DNA of 64,000 bases, taken from positions 25,916,001 to 25,980,000 of the forward strand of contig NC_079884.1 in assembly GCF_029227915.1 (NCBI RefSeq), in the 5' to 3' direction. Position 1 is the first letter of the stretch. Each line of letters opens with the position of its first letter. The stretch is from Hydractinia symbiolongicarpus. Lineage: Eukaryota; Cnidaria; Hydrozoa; Anthoathecata; Hydractiniidae. The notes under the pieces are model-generated. The model saw only the letters and a list, made by a program, of their open reading frames with translations. It was not told where the DNA came from and did not search any database. This document shows, one piece after another, positions 1 to 11,300 of the stretch. Both the position numbers and the translations under genes were made by a program.

Positions 1-61
1 ACCATCCGTTTCACAAATCCAACAAGACGTTAAATAATTGGGATCAGACAGTAGTACCTCA

Positions 62-246
62 CCATGTAGGAGTTGGCTTTATATTCTTGATCAGTTGACC
101 TGTTTTAACAAGTGGAACATTGGTCTCAGCAGCAACAAGCACTCTAGCTACCAATTCAGGTTTTTCTACCTAGAAACTTTAAACCACGAAGCCTGAGGAA
201 CATCTTTAACTCCAAAATTCATTTTATTGACCATTTCGTAATCCAT
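62..246 (-). pseudogene. unrecognised broken coding fragment
   Basis: Read on the minus strand, an ATG at 246-244 opens about 25 codons (beginning MDYEMVNKMNFGVKDVPQ). The frame is lost at about position 170. A second frame then reads EKPELVARVLVAAETN and onward to a stop near 64, and a third frame stays open to the window edge. The amino-acid composition looks protein-like, but the frame changes twice, so this is probably a decayed gene or retrocopy, or an exon with a splice site I cannot confirm (GTGAGG near 65 would be a donor). I do not recognise the family. It lies in what would be an upstream intron of the caspase gene, on the opposite strand. Confidence 0.3.
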
Positions 247-566
247 GGCAAATTATAACTTAAAAATAAAAGCTGAAACCAAAAATAACAACTACTCTTC
301 GCAGCTTGAGCTTCAAAACTAACGAAGGTAAATTTGTGTACACTAACTTTCCTTCAAACCCTTTTTCCTGCACGGTCCCGGGAGATGTCGGATTGGTGTA
401 TTAAATTTATTGTTGTATATATATAAGATACAAGAAAGGCAAATGATTTTATAAATCAAATAGCAGTTTTGTTTCATTCTATAGAAGTATTTATTGAAAA
501 AATGTTACATGCATTTATTCAGTGTACTTTATTTAAATTTATTAATTTTAATTTCTAATTTTTTAG

Positions 567-3500
567 CTGGCCAAGCTGAAAGAATTGATAGTGGTTTAAA
601 ACTATTTCAGTTGTTCGAGAGCGAAGGGGATTTGAGCAAGACCAATATATCTGCCTTGTATGATTTATTTGAAGCAATATCACGAAAGGATTTGATACGA
701 AGACTTGACGAATACAGGCATGAACTTCAAAAAATTGTCGAACAGGAACAATATGAAGAGGGACGAAAAGGTTATATATTTGCTATGTATTTGCTATTTG
801 CTATACCGTTATTCTGTAGTTTAATGAGAAGGTTATATGCCATAGTGTCTTAAAGACATCAAAGTGGGAAAAGTTAACTAAGCATTTTTTAAGTAATTAT
901 GGACGAGAAAGGGGAACTAAAATGTCATTGAGACAAAATATATGCATCAAATGTTCACAAAACTACACACTGTGATACCAATTGGAGTAAAAAAAAACAT
1001 TTAGCTGTGAATAAAAAAATAAACATTGCAACCAATGTGTTTGCTAAATAAATTTCGGTTGAAGAAGGAAAAAAAATATTTTAGTTTTAACTTCGGATGT
1101 TGTCTATACTAACTTAACTTGTTAACAAGCTTTTTCGTTCTCATTTTTGTCTTCATTTTTTGCTGACTTTACAGGAACTAAAATTTCTGCAGACAAAAAC
1201 TATTGTGGCATTAATTATTACAATCCACAAAAATAGATCGCTTTTTGCCTTACAAGTCCTTGTCTATTTTCCTATACATCCATCCATCCATCCAATGAAC
1301 AGTTTGTTAAATTTCACTTCTTTTTATTATCACTTTTTTTATTTATCTTTTCGCTAACTAAACTAGCGTTTTACTGCACACATATTTGATGTACAAAAAA
1401 ACATTTTGATTAAAAGCCTTAAAAGACCAAAAAAATTGAACCTGTCTGATTTTCTAAAAACCCAATTCCCCGTTCCCTCTATACGGCTAATTCGCAATGC
1501 ATTATGGTAGTTGTATTCTACAGTTTTCCCTCCCAGAAGCGAGAGTTTGTAAATAAATAACAGCATTCTTTTTATTGTGGCGATAATAACAAAAAGCCGT
1601 TATTGTTTGTGATAATTTTCAAATCTCCTCAAGAAAATCATTATCTCCCTTATCCAAAACCCGTGTTATTGATGTAAACATTTAAATATTGTTAGTTAGT
1701 GAGGTTTTAGGAGTGAAAGAAGTCGAAATGGAAGTAATAAATAAGGATACAGATTTAGATATAATTTTAAGCTCTACAGATCTTGGGCCTAGCTTTTCTC
1801 AAAGCTCTTGTGTGGTACCAAGACCTGTTTTTAAAGAATTAACAAATGCCGAGAGGGACGAAGAAGTGGAGGAAAGAACACACGAAGATATAAGTCAATG
1901 GTCAACTGATCTTGCAGCTATGCCTTCGATCACCCAGGAGAAAATTCACCAATATTTAGTTCTTGGAAATAGCTGTGATAGCAAGCCGAAGGGTGCTACA
2001 AAGCATAAAATTCTTGGATACCAACTATTCAAGGAGAGCTACGTGAAGAAAGTGAGAGTTAAAAGTAATGTTATGGCTGAAAAATTAACTTTTCTTGTGA
2101 AATGTTTTGTAGCTGCTTCCATGAAAAGAGAAAAATATTCTGTTTATGTCCACCTGTGTCAAAGAAGTGGTGATATTTTGTATGCGAAATGTTTATGTAA
2201 AGCTGGAGCAGGAGGATGCTGTAAGCATGTCGCAGCAGTTCTATTTCAATTGGTTGAATACAAACAGTTGGACTTAAAAATTGTCCCTGATGACAAGACA
2301 TGCACAGATTTGTTACAAAAATGGCATGTACCTGGAGAAAGTGCAAATTCTGCACCAATAAAATTTTCTGCAATGGCATTCGAGAAAGCAGACCTTACGA
2401 AAGACACAAATGAAAGTCGCAAAAGACCGTTGGTCACAGGAAATAGAAAATTTTGTTCTACACCACTGTTTGCACATGAGCCCTCAACCGAAAAAGTCAA
2501 AAAATTAGCGACAGACTTATTTGAAATAGGGCAAGGAACTTCAATGGCATATTTATTACAAGGAAATGACTATAAACCATCATCATTTTATGACACATCT
2601 ATAAAAGAATTTAATTTTGAACAGACAAACAGTGAAACAGTTGAATTACGTCCGACAGTTAATTTATTTTTGCAGGCTCTTGACTTTGAACCAGAAATAG
2701 CAGAGTTATCAGATGAGCAAAAGTCATTTGTAAACAATTTCATTCATGTCAATGCCGAACAAGTTCGAGACATAGAAAAATCCACATGTACTCAGTATAA
2801 ATGTGATATGTGGTACACAGAAAGAAAGAAACGCATAACATCATCCAATTTTGGATCTATTATAAATAGAAGAAAAAATATACATCCAAAAAGCATATTA
2901 CAAAAATGTCTAAATAAAAATAAAAACTTTACATCAGAGGCCTGCAAATGGGGCTTAGAAAATGAAGTTAATGCTCTAAACTGGTATCAAACCGAGAAAA
3001 ATATTGAAGTCGAAAAATGTGGTTTCGTTATTAATCCAAAATGGCCGTGGTTAGGTGCAAGTCCTGATGGCGCAACAACTTTGAATGGGAATGCTCGATT
3101 GATTGAGGTGAAGTGCCCATATTCAAAAAAGGATTGCTCTATTTCTGACGCATGCAAAGATAAAAATTTTTTTTTACAAATATCGAATGGCAAGCCAAAA
3201 CTCAAAGAAAGACATAATTATTTTCACCAATGTCAAGGTGTGATGGCAGTAACACAAGTCAATGAAATTGATTTTATTGTTTATACAAAAGTTGACCGAC
3301 ATGTGGAAACAATAGTTTTTCAAAAGGAAAAATGGAACAGAATTACTTTGCCTGAGCTAACACACTTTTATTTCACTTTCATGCACAGCAACATTACAGA
3401 ACAACAGTGTGAGTAAATAAAATTGTTTCCTCACAATATTGAAAAAAATCTGTCCATGTAATCAATATTCTGCTTATGTGACTTGTCGACATATTAAATC

Positions 3501-6500
3501 GAACAGCCATATCTTCTAACAAAAGTCCACATCGAATTCGAACCAGTATCATAAAGAATTCTTCTTCTGCGCTCAATGATCGTGATCGGCCTCGTTTTGT
3601 AGAGTTTATATTTTTTGTATTTTCAGTGTTAGTATTTGAACCCCAATATATTAGTTTATTTGCAGCTGGTTGTAAATATTCTAAAACTGCTTTGAATAAT
3701 TTATAAGATTCGAATCCGGTATAAAACTTAAAGTGTGCTTCATTGTGTTTAAACCGGTCAATTGAAAATGCTATGTCACTTATAGTGGCTTGTTGTTTTT
3801 CAATAGTTTGATCAAGTTCCTTTTCATGAATTCTCATACAACTAATTTCGGCTCTCAATTTTTCCAACTCTTGTTTTAACTCTTCCTCCACAGATAATTC
3901 TGCAGCAATGTCATTTGTCGTAGCCCTCACAGGAGAAAATAGTTGCAATTTACAGTTTGTACTGTTGAGAGTTTTTCTTGGTTTGCTAGCTGTTGGTTTG
4001 ATAGTTTTTGGGACTATTGTGGGAACATTGTTCATATATGTCTTCTTTCCACCAGTGAAATGAACAGAGCAAACTCTATGCGATGTAGAAGGTACAAAAT
4101 CCTTTCTACTGATCATAAAAAGCCATTTCTTTCGAAGCTCTGAGTCTTTAGGAATGACATAAAAAGATAAGTCTGGATTCTTCTTTGAGTTGTTTTGACA
4201 GAGAGGTACACAGCAAGTTATCCCTCCTCCTTTACTTTTAGCTTGCAATAAAAAGCTTGAACTTGATGAAAAGTTTGAGCCAATGCTTGCAGGAGAGCCC
4301 AAGTTTTGAAAAAAACTGTTGTCTTGATTAGAATTTTGTATATCGCTTTGGTTTTGAGTAGAATTAAGGATGAAGTGTACTTGTTCGGCCATTTTTGTTA
4401 CTACGAATGGTTTGTTTACGTTTTCGCGGAATACAACTACCATAATGCATTGCGAATTAGCCGTATAGAGGGAACGGGGAATTCGACAAAGTTATGCTAT
4501 CCAACCAAATTTGTCAAGTTTGATAAATCCGATTCAATTACTCGAATCGTGTGGCACCGCTTTTACCAAGACCCGTAGCACTGCCTTTACACTTTAACTA
4601 TCTTGGACTTTGCTTTGCTTTGCATTGATCAGATAGGTTTCTTTTTGTAGAAAGGTTGATTCACTCTGTAAAATACACTTCGTTGCAACTAGTGCAGTTT
4701 AATAACAATAAATTCTCCTTGATATTTAATGGCTTATGGTTAAGTTGACCTTATAACTGCTTGTTTTTTAGTCCTCCGCACTACTTCAACTTCACCACGT
4801 GAACCACCCTCACCAACAATTGACCGTAATAAAAATTCATCACCCACATTGATACCTCCTGCTTACTATCAATCAAGTAAAGAACCCTGTGAAAGTTTAG
4901 ATCAATATGACGACAATTATTATGACAATGTGGAACTGACAGGTGGCAGAAGTACTATATCGGAATGCGGTTCTTCAATGCCGTCATACAGTAGTATTGA
5001 CGACGACTATGATAATATAAGGAATCAATTCTCACGTGTTGGGTTTCAAGTTACAGAACATATATCAGATACGAACAGCATAGACCCTAGCTCTTCAGCG
5101 TATGCGCTGCCTGCAGGGCCAGAAATTGAATGTTACAAGATGTCCAGCAAGCCAAGGGGATTATGCATAATTTTAAGCAATCAAGACTTTTCTCTTGCTC
5201 GAAAAAACGGGATTATTCTACAGGATAGACCAGGAACCAGAAAAGATGAAATAAATTTGGAAGAAACTTTTACTAAGCTGCTGTATACTGTGAAACTATA
5301 TAAAGATTTGACTGCAATGGAGCTGTGGATGACCATTGATAAATATGCTAGAGAAAATCATTCGAAGTATGACAGCTTTGTTTGTTGTATTATGACGCAT
5401 GGTTGTTTAAATGGAGTTTACGGTATTGATGGCAAACCTATTAAAGTATATAATATTATTTCTCAATTCAATGGTCTTGCGTCACCAACTTTAAGTTTGA
5501 AACCCAAAGTTTTCTTTTTTCAAGCGTGCCGTGGAGATAATATTGATGTGGGATATGAAAGGGACGAGTATGGGCAAGATGTGAAAAAGAATTTTATGTC
5601 TGCAGACATGGATGAGTTTCAAAAACACAAGTCCCCAACGGAATGTGATTATTTTGTTGGCCATGCTACCCCTCCGGGTTAGTAATATTTCATTTGTGCT
5701 TGTGTTTTGAAATGCTGTTAGGTGACTGTCGCTTAATGGTTCTATAATTCTCGCGCGTATATATTTTCCCAGGACGAAAAAAAAATTACTTTTCGCCGGT
5801 ACTAATTTTTGCGGATGATTGTTTGTGAAAACTTATTAATTTTCGTGATTAACCTAAAATAATTTTGACAGAAAAGCCTTTTCTTAATAACACATACACT
5901 TATTATTTTGCCGTCAGCGTTCCATTTTCTTCTTAGTGTGAATAAAATTGCGCTGTTTTTCAATAACATATTTTATAAGCAATTGTTATTTTGTTAATTT
6001 TTTTTTGCTGATTTTAATTTGCGCGAATTGTATTTGAATAATATTTCACAGGTACATTATTTCACAAATTTAATCAAGAATCGTGAAAAGCGCGAAAATT
6101 AATACATGCAGAAGTTTTGCAAAAATGTTAAAAATCGTTTATTAAGTATCTTCTCTGGCAATATTTTTATTATTAAGTATCCACGAATCATTCTGCCGTG
6201 ACATTTTGTATTTTCTCATGTTTTGATTTTCTGTGAAATTCAAGTCACTGTGTTCATTGTCTTTTTTTTTTGCAATTACCTTTTCTGAAAGTACGCACTA
6301 AAAATTGGTGTCTTTTCTCAAAACCTTGCATATGAATCTCCAAACATGAAGAAACAGGTTATCCGCTGAAGTCAATCTCGGCATTATGCTTAGCATTGCT
6401 CTTGTATATTATAATACCCGTATACGTCTGTCTGTCACGCAAAAGGGTAGCTTATCTGCGCAGGTAGCGAGACGCACGCAATGCGGTATAAAATGGACGG

Positions 6501-6880
6501 GCGAACCCGTGGATTTTTCCACGGGCTAACGACTAGTTTTTTTAATTTCTGAACCTGAATATGGTTGTTAGCGTTATGCTTCTGAAAAAACACATGGAAA
6601 GCGTTTTACACACCTGTTATAAATCATCTTTGCTTCATCAGGTTACACAGCTTGGATACATCCAGTGGATGGATCGTGGTACATTAATGCGCTTTGTTGT
6701 GCTCTTACCAGCTATGCTAGAACGTACGATATCCATCAAGTTTGCACGAAAGTAAACGATATTGTCTCGAAACTTTATACTAACGATGGATGTACACAAA
6801 TATCAGAAACGTCTCATACGTTAACCAAATTGTTGTATTTTTTTCCAGAAGATACGAACAGAACGTATAATTTTAGCTAG
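567..6880 (+). CDS. DED-containing caspase (caspase-8/10-like), 5' end outside window
   Basis: Cysteine protease of the apoptosis-initiator class. Three exons are visible. Exon 567-770 carries the second half of a death effector domain (AERIDSGLKLFQLF, then the RKDL motif in SRKDLIRRLDEY). Exon 4772-5677 carries a polar, Tyr/Asp-rich linker and the large catalytic subunit, with the catalytic His in CCIMTHG (codon at 5398) and the catalytic Cys in FFQACRGD (codon at 5527). Exon 6642-6880 carries the small subunit, with the substrate-pocket stretch DGSWYINALC, ending in TAG. All junctions are GT-AG. The DED donor (AAAG/gttata) and the 4772 acceptor are both phase 1, and the last junction rebuilds PPGY exactly. 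The first helices of the DED and the start codon must lie to the left of the window. A 3-kb transposon and a Helitron-like element sit in the introns. Family assignment is firm; joining the DED exon to the caspase exons is inference from phase and order. Confidence 0.88.
1468..1518 (+). repeat. left terminal inverted repeat of the ISL2EU-like element
   Basis: Matches the reverse complement of 4429-4479 across 51 bases, and similarity ends abruptly at GTTGTATTC on the inner side. Confidence 0.9.
1728..3416 (+). CDS. transposon-encoded SWIM zinc finger / YqaJ-type nuclease
   Basis: Intact 562-residue single-exon protein; ATG 1728 is chosen because the 13 codons upstream have no ATG. Residues ~150-170 hold a SWIM zinc finger (C155, C157, C165, H167 in CLCKAGAGGCCKH). 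Residues ~360-540 form a YqaJ/lambda-exonuclease-like domain: the CDMWYTERKKRITSSNFG entry, E411/E413 in WGLENE, D447 in GASPDG, and E460/K462 in LIEVKCPY make up the D-ExK nuclease core. The N-terminal ~60 residues are acidic. Known family role: YqaJ-type proteins are DNA-end processing exonucleases; a role in transposition of these elements is presumed, not shown. It converges tail-to-tail with the THAP transposase and overlaps it by ~23 bp. No frameshift or stop is seen, so it could still be expressed although its partner is broken. Confidence 0.9.
   Translation: MEVINKDTDLDIILSSTDLGPSFSQSSCVVPRPVFKELTNAERDEEVEERTHEDISQWSTDLAAMPSITQEKIHQYLVLGNSCDSKPKGATKHKILGYQLFKESYVKKVRVKSNVMAEKLTFLVKCFVAASMKREKYSVYVHLCQRSGDILYAKCLCKAGAGGCCKHVAAVLFQLVEYKQLDLKIVPDDKTCTDLLQKWHVPGESANSAPIKFSAMAFEKADLTKDTNESRKRPLVTGNRKFCSTPLFAHEPSTEKVKKLATDLFEIGQGTSMAYLLQGNDYKPSSFYDTSIKEFNFEQTNSETVELRPTVNLFLQALDFEPEIAELSDEQKSFVNNFIHVNAEQVRDIEKSTCTQYKCDMWYTERKKRITSSNFGSIINRRKNIHPKSILQKCLNKNKNFTSEACKWGLENEVNALNWYQTEKNIEVEKCGFVINPKWPWLGASPDGATTLNGNARLIEVKCPYSKKDCSISDACKDKNFFLQISNGKPKLKERHNYFHQCQGVMAVTQVNEIDFIVYTKVDRHVETIVFQKEKWNRITLPELTHFYFTFMHSNITEQQCE
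3394..4392 (-). pseudogene. truncated THAP-domain transposase (lacks DDE nuclease)
   Basis: Reads as 332 residues from ATG 4392 (a frame-matched ATG at 4443 lies inside the terminal repeat and is a less likely start). Residues ~55-125 are a THAP C2CH zinc finger (CCVPLCQNN, then HRVCSVHF), the DNA-binding domain of several transposase families. A coiled-coil-like Glu/Lys-rich stretch follows. Next comes a helix-turn-helix of the HTH_Tnp_4 kind (LSAEEEFFMILVRIRCGLLL ... MSTSHISRILITWTDFF). In intact relatives a DDE catalytic domain of roughly 150-200 residues comes next. Here only about 20 unrelated residues follow before the stop, running antisense into the end of the YqaJ gene. The deletion end is therefore near 3420-3440. 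It may bind ends but cannot cut. Confidence 0.85.
6411..6536 (+). mobile_element. short Helitron-like non-autonomous element
   Basis: The right end has the Helitron 3' signature: an 8-bp hairpin CCCGTGGA/TCCACGGG (6506-6525), then a short spacer and CTAG (6533-6536) with T as the next base. The left part has GTCTGTCTGTC. The exact 5' end is uncertain. It lies in the caspase intron about 105 bp before the last exon. Confidence 0.6.
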
Positions 6881-6994
6881 AAAACGAATGAACAGTTTGG
6901 AGTTGTGTGAACAAATCGTTGTTGTTTCTCTTCTAGATTTTCAATTATTTTAATTTCATTGTTAATAGTTCTTATTTATTCGCCTTTTGTAACA

Positions 6995-7000
6995 AATAAA
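6995..7000 (+). terminator. probable polyadenylation signal of the caspase gene
   Basis: AATAAA about 115 bases after the caspase stop codon, in T-rich sequence. Confidence 0.45.
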
Positions 7001-7582
7001 TTTTCTTAATTATTTTAAATTTACTTTGAATAAGGTACTCCCTACAAAATAATACCTTGCTTGGTCCTTGGCTGATACTAACGGACATAATCTTAAATCG
7101 AAGTTTAAAAAAACAGATGTTATATATTAAGTTTGAGACCTTAAAAGTAAATGTTTTTTCGCTCAAACAGTTGTGAACGATAGTGGATTGGATACAGTAG
7201 TGGTCTGTACAATATTTTGAATATATACAAAGAATATAACTTAACTATTAAAGATTTACTGTAAATAAATTTTATATTCAAATGTATATCAAAGTAATAT
7301 GTAGCCAATAAGAAACTCTCTCACGGTTCGTTTGTTTCATGTTTTTTACAGCTGTGGTAAAAATAGCCTGAAAACAATGTCTTATAAAAGAAGTTGTGAG
7401 TAAGTTTAATAAAAATAAAAATGTGTCAAACCTGGGAGGATTCATTCTAGCTCAAACACGGTCATTTTGCAGCAAATTAAATATCGTTCGCGTATCTACG
7501 TTTGGTCACTTATTTTCCTCTAGGATCAATGTGCATCACGAAAACAAATGATGAAAAACAGTTCAACGAGGTCCAGTTCCGC
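7001..7582. other. intergenic, nothing recognised
   Basis: AT-rich spacer between the caspase gene and the LINE fragment. No coding frame or clear repeat structure was recognised. Confidence 0.4.
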
Positions 7583-8143
7583 CTAAACCTCCTTTTTTTC
7601 ATTTAAATTTTTATACAGTGAGCATATAAAGCATAGTATACATTGATATAAAGTAGAATTGGTACCAAAAGAAAAATTTCTAACAAGGGGTTTGTCTAAA
7701 AGTTTAATAGAAGATCCTCTGGTATTGTAAGTAACCGGGCGAAACGCTAGACTGAAAAGACTATTTATATCAGGTGGAGAGGTTTTGTTTAGGATTTGGT
7801 GAACTAGAGTTACATTACAGAATTTGGTGGTATCAAAAATATCAAGAAGGTTAAGTTGCTTTAGTAGAGGTTTAGAGGGTTGATTAAAGTCAGCGAAGGT
7901 GATGAGTCTTACCGCTATTTTTTGAAGTTTAAAGATTCGATCAGTATGGATGTAATGGGTTAGACACCAAACTTGGGAGGAATAAGAAGCGTGAGAAAAA
8001 AATAAAGAGTAGTATACAGAGATGAGTATCTTTAAGGGAACATGGTGACGGAGTTTGGATAGCATATAAACTGTAAAATAAAGTATTTTGGATAATAAAA
8101 CAATTTGTTGCACTGTTAGGATTCTTATTGGCTTAAAACTCAT
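7583..8143 (-). pseudogene. 3' fragment of a non-LTR retrotransposon reverse transcriptase (CR1/L2-like)
   Basis: About 186 codons resemble the region just C-terminal to the reverse-transcriptase palm in CR1/L2/jockey-type LINEs: LSKLRHHVPLKILISVYYSL, the SHASYSSQVWC segment, KLQKIAVRLITFAD, and LVHQILNKTSPPDI. The catalytic YADD region and endonuclease are missing, so it is a 5'-truncated dead copy. Its first ~17 codons recur, inverted, at 16.0 kb, so the element's upstream border belongs to a repeated unit. Confidence 0.75.
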
Positions 8144-8290
8144 TTTAGCCTCGTTCTCAGAAAAAAAACTGTCAAAACGAGGATTTAGGCTTTAGCCCGC
8201 ATAAGTTCGGGCGTCCAGCCTAACTGTGCTGTCTCTATCTCTCTATCTCAAGCGATTTTAAAGATTCCGCCTTTGCTGGCGAAAATCAAC
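8091..8290 (-). repeat. dispersed repeat, copy 1 (LINE upstream segment)
   Basis: The minus strand matches the plus strand of 15843-16062: both have AAGGCGGAATCTTTAA, an AGATAGAGAGA run, AAATCCTCGTTTTGAC, TTTTCTGAGAACGAG and AAGCCAATAAGAATCCTAAC. It ends about 75 bases before the SPOUT1 start codon, so the SPOUT1 promoter lies against or within it. Confidence 0.75.
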
Positions 8291-8367
8291 AAATGTATCC
8301 CGCCCTTTTAACACCCGGTAAAAATCAAATTTGCGCAATTGAATGTCTCACTTGCGTGGAAATAAAG

Positions 8368-11300
8368 ATGGCGGACGTAAACAAGAAAAGGCATGTGCTG
8401 AAGAAAAAGAGAAAATTTAGTTTCAAGGAGGTAAGAATGCAATAATTTCTTACTTTTTGTCACAAGATGTAAGAACTGTTCACATTTTAGGCGCACATTT
8501 AATTGAAGTAGGCACACGGTATTCAACCAGGCATCCTAACCACAAAAATATTTCAGACGGATTTCTTTCTTTACATTTCAAGCAATCTAATCAGGCAGAC
8601 AAAAAATGCTAAAGCTTGCTGATGAAAGATTCACTCCAGTGAATTTCTTTCTCACAGAAATACGATTGAGGCTATAGAAGACTTGCTGTTGTCATTACAA
8701 AAGTTAAATTTTGCGTTTTTTGCGCATGCTTTTTGACAATATTGCTGACTCGCCCAAAACGCTGCTGTATGTGTGAGGGCGGCAGCAGGTGTTTTTTCGG
8801 TGTTTTTGTCTGTAACCGCTTGGAAAAGCCTGGACTCGTCCAAAAGTGCCCGAAATGCAACACAAGTGAGCTCGTTGTTTTCATTTAAATTTTGAGAAGC
8901 AGAAGGAAGGTGCTATGAGAGGGTGTCAATAAGCCGCATACACTGTAAAAAGTGCGGGCGTTTTCGGGCGAGTTCGGCGTTTTGACAAAAATTCAAGTAT
9001 TCGCTCGAAAAAAACCTGCATAGCTAGACCCGAACAATGCCCGAAAGAAAAAAAAACACAGACACTAATATATGATTCAAAAAAACTATAAAATTAAAAT
9101 AAACTTACTATGTTGTAGCGAAGTTCTTAGAAGAACTGTTTTTGATGGTTTTGAAGAAGTTTACTTTATAAATAACTTTTATATTAACTTTATTAACTCC
9201 TTTCTTATCAAGCGCCTTCTTCCCAACAATCGTCCGCATGGTTTGTTACAAGGAATTGCATTTCGGGAATGTTCCAGGCGAGTTTGGGAAAGTGTGGGCG
9301 GTTTCAGGGGACTACCGCCAATTTTATTTGAAAAGTCGCCCAAACTTGCCCGTATATATGCGGGAGTTTGCGGCTTATTGGCACCCTCTTGGTGCTATTT
9401 TGTTGTCATACTTACTATTTATTATTTGTGGAATTTTATTACAGCTATTTATCGAGTAAAGGATTAAAAAAACAGTCTCCCACTACCACTGCTCGACATT
9501 AAAAGAATAAATTATACATGGCAACAAATGTTTAAAAAATGTTGTTTCGGGTTGATTCGAGTTTCACCGGGCGAAATTTTAAGTTTCTTTAAAACGCCGG
9601 AAGTTTTCTGACAGCCCATGGTTTTTCCGGCGAGTCGGCACCTTCGTGCTTTTTGTGGGTAGAAAATATAGCTAGCTATAACTCAACATAACAGACCACA
9701 ATATGCGATATCAGAATTAGGATACTAATCTTGAACTTTTTTATCACGGTGGGCAAAATATAGTGTGAATATGAACTGTTTTATTTTTTAAATTTACTAA
9801 CTTTGGTTGTTGAGATGTATAAAGTCAAAGTAGTACTACGGTCGCTGCCATGACAGTGTCAATATGGACTTTCTGTTTGGTAAATTGCTAACTTGTGTGA
9901 TGTAGGTCCGCAGGGATGTGAACAAAGAAGTTAAGAAATGCTAAACAAATAAATATAATTATAAACGGACTGTTTCTTCTTCTTTTCTGAGAATATTTTT
10001 ATTTAAAGACAATTCTCATATATATCACCACAAAATCTCGGTATAGGTTACGGAAAATAGCAAAGTAAGGTTTCTTAGTTACGTGGTGTCATTCGTGAAG
10101 ATTGAGCCAATGACATAAATTTTTAGGATTTACGTACAGGGCGTTTTGGTTACACTCATATAAGCGCAATAAATGCACACATAAAATTTGGTACTTATTA
10201 CAAAATGCCACTGGGTTTGTTTACAAAAGAGAACAGCCTCGATGTTGTTTGATGTTGTTCTTACAGGTAGCTTAGCTACCTTATAGTTAGATTTCGGATT
10301 ATTCTAGCATTTATTACTTAATACTCAGTAAAATAGGTCAAGTTTGAATATTAAACTTTTTTGCTATAGCTAGCTAGACTAAGTATAAAAGGACAAGGTT
10401 GAGCTTTTTAGCTGGGTTAAAAGTCAAAACTTAAGAGGAAAATTACATCACAGTTTTTAAAATTATATTACATATTTTGAGAACACCTGCAGGAAAATTC
10501 ATTGTTCATTAAGTTACCCCATATGGCTAATATGGAAGATTTCTTCATAAAAAACATCAGAAACTTTTTCATGTGGATTACTTTCACATTAACAAAAATT
10601 AAAATTTTTAAGATAAACTTTTGCGATTTTGTCATTTATTAGTTTTTAAATTTCTCGCTGGAAGGTTTAAAACCCATGCCCCACAGTAACTTTTTCATCC
10701 TTATCCTAATGTCATATACATAAGCTTTGCAACAACTTTTGAAGGAAAATAAAAACACAGAAGAAAAAAGGTTGTTATAAAATATTATAAATCAATTTCA
10801 AACGGATTAGTCCCTGCAGCCATTTTGGTGTCAGTGGTGTTAAAAACTATACTAAGTAAAAGTCCTATTACTTCAGTAAAAATTAAAATAATGACTTGAA
10901 ACTTAGTATAGTATTTTTTCGGACCAGTTTGATGAAATGAATCCCAAATTTTTTTTTGCTACTATCATAGTTTGAGTTTCTGAATTTAGCCATTTTTGGA
11001 ACTTATTATGCAAAATGAAAAATGCTAAACAACTGTATTTGCTTTGCAGAAGTAACAATAGGTTTCATCATAAGTGCTGTGAATATTGGTTTATGATAAA
11101 TATACTGTATCTTTAATGCAATAAGCGCTCCACTGGATTTGTAACACATCACACTAAATGTCCTCCGTGTGACACAGTTTACCCTTTATTAAGTCTTAAC
11201 CTGGACAGAGATTTTAGGTCTTCCCGCTCCGAGCGAATATTACTTCAGGCTATTACTACTTTCCCAAATTTTGTTATTTCATAAAAGAAACGTAAAAATC

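Larger units (their letters stand above)
1468..4479. mobile_element. ISL2EU-like DNA transposon in the caspase intron
   Basis: Terminal inverted repeats of 51 bp (1468-1518 and 4429-4479) match perfectly or almost so; they start CCCCGTTCCCTCTATACGGC. AATT stands on both outer sides (1464-1467, 4480-4483). Because AATT is its own complement, it could be a target duplication or part of the repeat. Inside are two convergent genes: a SWIM/YqaJ protein (+) and a THAP/HTH transposase N-terminus (-). A THAP transposase together with a YqaJ-type exonuclease is, to my knowledge, the hallmark of the ISL2EU (IS4EU) superfamily. The near-identical ends indicate a young insertion. Confidence 0.85.

Noticed and set aside
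1160-1357. Open frame beginning LTLQELKFLQTK, resembling the helix-2 motif of a death effector domain
   Set aside because: Only the ELKFL match fits; the rest is low-complexity and hydrophobic, and it lies after, not before, the DED exon.
4306-4578. Frame sharing YNYHNALRISRIEGTGN with a frame at 1.4-1.5 kb
   Set aside because: It is the transposon's terminal inverted repeat translated from both ends.
9072-9467. Overlapping long open frames at 9.1-9.5 kb and 39.4-39.7 kb with matching peptides
   Set aside because: The matching peptides come from the hAT MITE sequence itself, which has inverted ends and target duplications. They are not a gene family.
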